Of a stretch of DNA of 16,959 nt, positions 13,097 to 16,959 are shown piece by piece. A program made the position numbers and the translations under genes. The stretch spans positions 1 to 16,959 of the forward strand of contig CANQEC010000026.1 in the NCBI GenBank assembly GCA_947594335.1, written 5' to 3'. Source of the stretch: an uncultured Lachnospiraceae bacterium. Its GTDB lineage: Bacteria; Bacillota; Clostridia; Lachnospirales; Lachnospiraceae. How positions within the stretch are numbered: the first letter of the stretch is position 1; every line of letters begins with the position of its first letter. The notes beneath the pieces are model-generated. The model did no database searches. It was given only the letters and a program-made list of their open reading frames with translations, and was not told the origin of the DNA.

Positions 13097-14461
13097 CTAT
13101 CTGGGGTTAATTTTTTTCTTTAAGATCTCGATCGTATTTTTTACAGAATCATTTTTTTCAAGCTGGGCCGAGATCTTTTTGGTGCCGTGTATGATTGTGG
13201 AGTGATCGCGGTTGCCCATCTCCGCCCCGATATTTTTCACGCCGATGTTGGTCATGGTGGAGCAGAGGTACATGGCGATCTGCCTCGGAAGGACGATCTC
13301 GGAATTACGCTTGCTGCTCTTGATATCATCGGTTGTGATATGGAAATGCTCCGCGACGATGTCCATGATCAGTCCCGGCGTGACCTCCCGGCGGCTGTCC
13401 GGGGAGATGATGTCTTTGAGTGCTTCCTCAGCCAGAGCGACCGTGATCTCGCGGTTTTCAAGGTTGCTTAAGGCAACGAGCTTGTTCAGCGCGCCTTCGA
13501 GCTCACGGATGTTCGATTTTATGTTCATTGCGATGTATTCGATCACGGCGTTGTCAATGTTGTAGCCGTCGTTTTCTTCTTTTTTATGAAGGATGGCCAT
13601 TCTGGTCTCAAAATCGGGAGTGGAGATATCCGCGATCAGGCCCCATTCAAAGCGTGAGCGCAGTCTGGCCTCAAGCGTTTCGATATCCTTCGGAGGTTTA
13701 TCGGAGGATATGATGATCTGCTTTTTGTTTCCGTGCAGATCATTGAACGTATGGAAAAATTCTTCCTGGGTTGACTCTTTTCCTATAATAAACTGTATGT
13801 CGTCGATCAGAAGGACATCGACGTTCCGGTACTTTTCCCGGAACTTGGTCATGGCGGTCGTGTTCCCGTTTCGGATGGAGTCGATCAGTTCGTTTGTGAA
13901 TGTTTCGCTTGTCACGTAGAGAACTTTTTTGTCGGGGTTTTCATTCAGCACAAAGTGGGCGATGGAATGCATCAGGTGTGTCTTTCCAAGTCCGGCTCCC
14001 CCGTGGATAAAAAGAGGGTTGTACATTTTTCCGGGAGATTCGGCCACGGCAAGAGCGGCAGCATGGGCGAATTTGTTATTGCTGCCGACAACAAAGGTGT
14101 CAAAAGTATACCTCGGATTCAGATTTGCTTTTTCTGAAACTGAGGTATCTTCCGGTTTCTTTATGACCCTGGCGGGTTTCTTTTTTGCGTCCCTTTCCGC
14201 CGCCTGTTCAGGGAGAATAAATTCGATATCGTATTCCTTTCCTGTAAATTCCGCGATTGCTACCTTAATGGGGAACATATATTTTTTTGTGATATAGTCG
14301 ATTCCCATCTGAGCGGAAGGAACCAGGATTGTGACTGTATCTTTTGAGACATTGTAAATCTGCAGAGGCTGCAGCCACGTTTTAAAGGAGATATCGGAAA
14401 GCTCATGTTCTACTTTTACGATATAAAGTATTTCTTCCCATTTTTCTATAAGTAAGTCCAT
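13097..14461 (-). CDS. dnaA: Chromosomal replication initiator protein DnaA
   Basis: AAA+ ATPase that binds the origin and opens it. The 454-residue protein has domain I (1 to about 85, with SFKTWLQPL), a short linker (about 86-115), and the ATPase core with Walker A GGAGLGKT (154-161), Walker B VLLIDD (216-221), and RLRSRFEWGL (266-275). Domain IV has the DnaA signature IGAEMGNRDHSTIIHGTKKI (411-430), the helix-turn-helix that reads the box. The ATG at 14461 has GGAG 8 nt upstream. It is flanked on both sides by DnaA boxes, so autoregulation is likely. Transcribed away from rpmH. Confidence 0.98.
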   Translation of the reverse strand: MDLLIEKWEEILYIVKVEHELSDISFKTWLQPLQIYNVSKDTVTILVPSAQMGIDYITKKYMFPIKVAIAEFTGKEYDIEFILPEQAAERDAKKKPARVIKKPEDTSVSEKANLNPRYTFDTFVVGSNNKFAHAAALAVAESPGKMYNPLFIHGGAGLGKTHLMHSIAHFVLNENPDKKVLYVTSETFTNELIDSIRNGNTTAMTKFREKYRNVDVLLIDDIQFIIGKESTQEEFFHTFNDLHGNKKQIIISSDKPPKDIETLEARLRSRFEWGLIADISTPDFETRMAILHKKEENDGYNIDNAVIEYIAMNIKSNIRELEGALNKLVALSNLENREITVALAEEALKDIISPDSRREVTPGLIMDIVAEHFHITTDDIKSSKRNSEIVLPRQIAMYLCSTMTNIGVKNIGAEMGNRDHSTIIHGTKKISAQLEKNDSVKNTIEILKKKINPR

Positions 14462-14497
14462 AGTATGTTCTCCAAAAAACCATTTTTTCCTTCATTA

Positions 14498-14526
14498 ATA
14501 TTAAACCATAAAAGGAAATTAGGCAA
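14498..14526 (-). promoter_or_regulatory. Candidate dnaA promoter
   Basis: On the minus strand TTGCCT (14526-14521) is followed after 17 bp by TAATAT (14503-14498). Each hexamer matches the sigma-70 consensus at four of six positions, and the element ends about 37 bp upstream of the dnaA ATG. It lies downstream of the DnaA boxes at 14602-14631, which could repress or modulate it. Moderate support only. Confidence 0.45.
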
Positions 14527-14601
14527 TGGGAAGTTTTTAAATTATTCTCAATACTGCCCGGAAAATCTTATTCACAGACGCGGGATAAAAAAATGGGGAT
14601 A

Positions 14602-14631
14602 TGTGGATAATGTGGATAAGTCTGTGGATAT
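14602..14631 (-). promoter_or_regulatory. Three closely packed DnaA boxes upstream of dnaA
   Basis: Two perfect TGTGGATAA sites abut with no gap (14602-14610, 14611-14619). A third site, TGTGGATAT, follows after 3 bp (14623-14631). All have the same orientation. Abutting boxes are close enough that two DnaA molecules would touch, suggesting cooperative binding at the dnaA promoter or origin. Confidence 0.9.
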
Positions 14632-14770
14632 CTTAAAAACAGCCGTGGACAAGGAAAGGCGGGATTTTCGCGTGTGTATAAGTTTATCCGGATTGTTCAC
14701 ACGCGAAGAAACGTGAGAAAAAGGGCGTTTTTTGTCGAATTGGAGAAGCTGTGCACAGGCTTTCCTAAAG

Positions 14771-14802
14771 TTATCCACAAATTGTCAACAACTTGTGGAT
14801 AA
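14771..14802. repeat. 32-bp near-perfect palindrome built from two head-to-head DnaA boxes
   Basis: The left arm begins TTATCCACAA (14771-14780) and the right arm ends TTGTGGATAA (14793-14802). Between them TTGT-CA-ACAA continues the symmetry. Comparing half with half-complement, 14 of 16 positions match. Both outer sequences are perfect DnaA boxes in opposite orientation. Confidence 0.92.
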
Positions 14803-14821
14803 GATTACGTAAACCGGGTCC

Positions 14822-14830
14822 TGTGGATAA
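14822..14830 (-). promoter_or_regulatory. Perfect DnaA box nearest to rpmH
   Basis: TGTGGATAA, followed 3 bp later by a weaker TGTGGACGT (14834-14842). It is about 80 bp upstream of the rpmH -35 element and is the outermost perfect box on this side of the origin. Confidence 0.85.
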
Positions 14831-14908
14831 AAATGTGGACGTCCGAAAAGATGACCGGCGGAAAACAAAACGGGGACGGAACAGAAACGGAAAGAAAAGA
14901 GAAATTAC

Positions 14909-14937
14909 TTGACTTCCCGCTTTTTTGTGAATATAAT
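14909..14937 (+). promoter_or_regulatory. Sigma-70 type promoter of rpmH
   Basis: TTGACT (14909-14914), a 17-bp spacer, then a perfect TATAAT (14932-14937). It lies about 60 bp upstream of the rpmH ATG and is the best promoter match in the window, fitting strong ribosomal-protein expression. Confidence 0.9.
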
Positions 14938-14998
14938 GGAAACGATGTTTTCACGGTATTAATGACCAGAAAGACGATCAGAAGGAGGTGTATCGAAC

Positions 14999-15133
14999 AT
15001 GAAAATGACATTCCAGCCTAAGAAAAGATCCAGATATAAAGTTCATGGATTCAGAGCAAGAATGAAGACGGCGGGCGGAAGAAAGGTTCTCGCTGCGAGG
15101 AGAGCAAAAGGAAGAAAGGTTTTAACCGTATAG
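14999..15133 (+). CDS. rpmH: 50S ribosomal protein L34
   Basis: A 44-residue, strongly basic protein: MKMTFQPKKRSRYKVHGFRA, then RMKTAGGRKVLAARRAKGRK, ending VLTV. This matches bacterial L34 in length and in the conserved blocks KRSR, HGFRARM and GRKVLAARRAKGRK. A strong AAGGAGG-type ribosome-binding site lies about 10 nt upstream of the ATG, and a near-consensus promoter lies at 14909-14937. It is the first gene of the rpmH-rnpA-yidD-yidC cluster that diverges from dnaA. The stop codon overlaps the first base of a terminator stem. Confidence 0.98.
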   Translation: MKMTFQPKKRSRYKVHGFRARMKTAGGRKVLAARRAKGRKVLTV

Positions 15134-15156
15134 GCCGCAGATATGTGGCCTTTTTT
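15133..15156 (+). terminator. Intrinsic terminator/attenuator between rpmH and rnpA
   Basis: A 7-bp stem GGCCGCA/TGTGGCC (15133-15139 with 15144-15150, one G-U pair) encloses a 4-nt loop and is followed by six T. The stem starts on the last base of the rpmH stop codon. Partial termination here would keep RNase P protein well below L34 levels, a plausible reason for its position. Confidence 0.8.
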
Positions 15157-15197
15157 GTAATGGTCTGTGATAATAATTTATCTGAAAAGGACAGAAT

Positions 15198-15590
15198 ATG
15201 ATATTTTCAGAGTCATTGAAAAAATATGGGGATTTTCAGCGTGTCTACAGCAGTGGGGCATCATACGCAAATAAGTATCTGGTCATGTATGTGAGAAGGA
15301 CGGACGGCGAAAGGAACCGTATTGGGATATCGGTGAGCAGGAAGGTGGGAAACAGCGTGGTAAGACACCGCGTTACAAGACTGATCCGTGAAAGCTACCG
15401 GTTGAATGAATTGAAATTTGATAGGGGAATCGATGCAGTGGTCATTGCACGTCCCGGCGCTAAAGGAAGAAATTTCTTTGAGATCGAGAGCGCACTGCTT
15501 CATCTTGGAAGGATCCACAGGATCGTGGATAATTCCGGGCAAAAAGAAGTGGAGAAAGAAAATGAAAGAAATTCTGATCTATCTGATTAA
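15198..15590 (+). CDS. rnpA: Ribonuclease P protein component
   Basis: Protein cofactor of RNase P, needed for tRNA 5' maturation. The 130-residue protein contains the family signature NRIGISVSRKVGNSVVRHRV (40-59) followed by TRLIRESYR (60-68), and the central DAVVIARPGA strand (79-88). The acidic, Asn-rich C-terminus is variable and looks like a tail. The ATG at 15198 has AAGGA 6 nt upstream. Its 3' end overlaps yidD by 29 nt in another frame, a common arrangement that implies coupled translation. Confidence 0.97.
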   Translation: MIFSESLKKYGDFQRVYSSGASYANKYLVMYVRRTDGERNRIGISVSRKVGNSVVRHRVTRLIRESYRLNELKFDRGIDAVVIARPGAKGRNFFEIESALLHLGRIHRIVDNSGQKEVEKENERNSDLSD

Positions 15591-15771
15591 GTTTTATCAG
15601 AGATACCTGTCACCGTTGAAATCGACGAAATGTCCCTATTTTCCGACATGCTCCCAGTACGGACTGGAGGCGGTGCAAAAGCACGGTGCTTTAAAGGGAG
15701 GCATGCTGGCTGCGTGGAGGATCGTCAGGTGCAATCCGTTTTCAAAAGGTGGCTATGATCCAGTTCCATAG
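15562..15771 (+). CDS. yidD: Membrane protein insertion efficiency factor YidD
   Basis: A 69-residue, membrane-associated amphipathic protein thought to help YidC-dependent insertion. It starts MKEILIYLIKFYQRYLSPLK and has CPYFPTCSQYGLEAV with C24 and C30, a third Cys in VRCNPF (C57), and the conserved end GGYDPVP. The ATG at 15562 has GGAG 7 nt upstream and lies inside the 3' end of rnpA. An in-frame ATG at 15418 would add 48 unrelated residues inside rnpA and is rejected. yidC follows after 14 nt. Confidence 0.96.
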   Translation: MKEILIYLIKFYQRYLSPLKSTKCPYFPTCSQYGLEAVQKHGALKGGMLAAWRIVRCNPFSKGGYDPVP

Positions 15772-15785
15772 GAGGAATCAGACAA

Positions 15786-16959
15786 ATGTTATTGACAAAA
15801 AGTACGGCCTTTATCATTGGTCCTGTTGCCAGTATCCTCGGGTTCATCATGAATGGGATCTTCTGGCTGCAGTCACAGATAGGGCTGGAGAACATCGGCC
15901 TTTGTATCATTCTGTTCACAATCGTGATCTATCTGCTCATGACGCCTCTGACGATCAAGCAGCAGCGTTTTTCCAGACTGTCGAGCAGGATGAATCCCGA
16001 ACTTCAGGCAATTCAGAAGAAGTATAAAGGAAAGAATCAGGATCAGGCGGCCATGATGAAGATGAATGAGGAGACTCAGGCTGTCTACGCGAAATACGGG
16101 GTGAACCCGATGGGAAGCTGCGTGCAGCTTATCATACAGATGCCGATCCTGTTTGCATTGTATCGTGTTATATGGAATATTCCCGCGTATGTGGACAACG
16201 TAAGGAACGCTTTTATGCCTCTGGCCGAGAAGATCGTAGCGACGTCGGGAGCGGAAGAGTTTATGAAGACTCTGGCCGGGACGGTCCGTGTCAGTTTCCC
16301 GGAGATGACGAACCTGACGGTGATCGATGTTCTGTATAAACTGGCTCCGGCCAACTGGTCTGAGCTTTCGGCACATTTTCCGGATCTGGCGTCTCTGATC
16401 GAGACGACACAGAAAAATGCGGACAAGATGAATTATTTTATTGGCCTGAATATTGCGGATGCGCCTTCTTCCATTATCGCGAGCGCGTTCAGGACAGGTT
16501 CTTATCTGCTCCTTGTGGGAGCTCTGATGATCCCGGTGCTCTCCGCGGTGACACAGTGGCTGAACGCAAAGCTGATGCAGTCTTCTCAGCCGAACAGCAA
16601 TGCGGCCAGCGGAAATGATACGATGGACAGCACAATGAAGACCATGAATACGGTCATGCCTCTTATGTCGGCAGTCTTCTGCTTTACGCTTCCTGTAGGT
16701 CTTGGTATTTACTGGATCGCCGGAGCGGTAATCCGAAGTGTTCAGCAGCTCGTGATCAACAAACAGATCGACAAGCTGGATATTGATGAACTTATCAAGA
16801 AGAATATGGAAAAGGTCAACAAAAAGCGTGAGAAGCAGGGGCTTCCGCCTCAGAAGATCACGCAGGCTGCAAAGATGAGCACGAGGACAATTGAGAAGCC
16901 GGAGATTTCTGAGGAGGAGAGGCAGCAGAAAATTAAAAAAGCTACGGAATATTATCAGA
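15786..16959 (+). CDS. yidC: Membrane protein insertase YidC/OxaA family (3' end outside the window)
   Basis: Inserts and folds inner-membrane proteins. The frame is open to the window end, giving 391 visible residues. Hydrophobic segments lie at about 5-28, 37-54, 113-133, 236-258 and 288-315. After the second segment comes KQQRFSRLSSRMNPELQAIQ, with R61 at the usual position of the groove arginine, then the coiled-coil-like cytoplasmic hairpin (about 62-108) and the YGVNPMGSCVQLIIQMPIL block (104-122). No lipobox is seen. An extracytoplasmic loop of about 100 residues (134-235) is much longer than in Bacillus SpoIIIJ. The visible C-terminus is charged and Lys/Glu-rich. The start ATG has AGGAGG about 10 nt upstream. 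A jag gene would be expected next but is not in view. Confidence 0.95.
   Translation, partial: MLLTKSTAFIIGPVASILGFIMNGIFWLQSQIGLENIGLCIILFTIVIYLLMTPLTIKQQRFSRLSSRMNPELQAIQKKYKGKNQDQAAMMKMNEETQAVYAKYGVNPMGSCVQLIIQMPILFALYRVIWNIPAYVDNVRNAFMPLAEKIVATSGAEEFMKTLAGTVRVSFPEMTNLTVIDVLYKLAPANWSELSAHFPDLASLIETTQKNADKMNYFIGLNIADAPSSIIASAFRTGSYLLLVGALMIPVLSAVTQWLNAKLMQSSQPNSNAASGNDTMDSTMKTMNTVMPLMSAVFCFTLPVGLGIYWIAGAVIRSVQQLVINKQIDKLDIDELIKKNMEKVNKKREKQGLPPQKITQAAKMSTRTIEKPEISEEERQQKIKKATEYYQ

Larger units (their letters stand above)
14462..14998. other. oriC: oriC, rpmH-dnaA segment: long intergenic region with DnaA boxes on both strands
   Basis: The 537-bp gap between divergent dnaA and rpmH carries five perfect TTATCCACA sites: 14602-14610, 14611-14619, 14794-14802 and 14822-14830 in reverse orientation, and 14771-14779 forward. 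It also has TGTGTATAA (14673-14681, a match to TTATNCACA) and TGTGGATAT (14623-14631). It also holds the two divergent promoters. No credible gene is seen: the small open frames here have no ribosome-binding site or recognisable product. With the dnaA-dnaN cluster this forms a bipartite origin as in Bacillus. Confidence 0.9.

Noticed and set aside
14465..14716. Small open frames in the dnaA-rpmH gap (for example 83 codons on the plus strand)
   Set aside because: They run through DnaA boxes and AT-rich DNA, lack ribosome-binding sites, and give no recognisable product.

Overview
The window reads as the chromosomal replication-origin region of a Clostridia bacterium, most likely a gut-type Lachnospiraceae. 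Three things point there: the gene order yidC-yidD-rnpA-rpmH / dnaA-dnaN-yaaA-recF-gyrB-gyrA with a strand switch at the origin; Gram-positive-type YidC, RecF and MurT/GatD proteins; and a PD-(D/E)XK nuclease of the kind common in gut Clostridia. The family assignment is an inference from gene content and protein style, not from a database search.

Layout, left to right. 1-324 (+) is the 3' end of a PDDEXK_9-type nuclease. A hairpin terminator (373-399) separates it from convergent metK (407-1600, -). metK is preceded by a complete SAM-I (S-box) riboswitch with its own terminator (1690-1835). Then, all on the minus strand, come a secreted cell-wall-binding serine hydrolase (1927-3165), gatD (3204-3920), murT (3983-5344), gyrA (5350-8172), gyrB (8201-10117), recF (10261-11349), yaaA/S4 (11392-11607), dnaN (11694-12797) and dnaA (13097-14461). 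On the plus strand, diverging from dnaA, are rpmH (14999-15133), rnpA (15198-15590), yidD (15562-15771) and yidC (15786 to the window end, open).

The origin is bipartite. One DnaA-box cluster lies in the 537-bp rpmH-dnaA gap, with five perfect TTATCCACA boxes, one TTATACACA site and a 32-bp near-palindrome. A second cluster lies in the 299-bp dnaA-dnaN gap. It ends in an arrangement very like the Bacillus subtilis basal unwinding system: two boxes, a GC block, trio-like triplets and an AT-rich stretch just upstream of dnaN. Coding strands diverge from this point, as expected if both arms are transcribed with the fork.

Functionally the left arm couples replication (DnaA, clamp, RecF, gyrase) to lipid II amidation (MurT/GatD) through an overlapping gyrA stop and murT start, and then to a cell-wall-binding serine hydrolase and SAM synthesis under riboswitch control. 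The right arm is the usual ribosomal protein L34 / RNase P protein / membrane insertase cluster. The least ordinary points are the very long acidic, internally repeated tail of GyrA, the origin palindrome, the serine hydrolase that lacks a recognisable class A deacylating Glu, and the murT-gatD-hydrolase genes attached to the gyrase operon. I saw no IS element, CRISPR array, tRNA or rRNA. I see no strong candidate for a wholly undescribed system; most of the window is conserved housekeeping.
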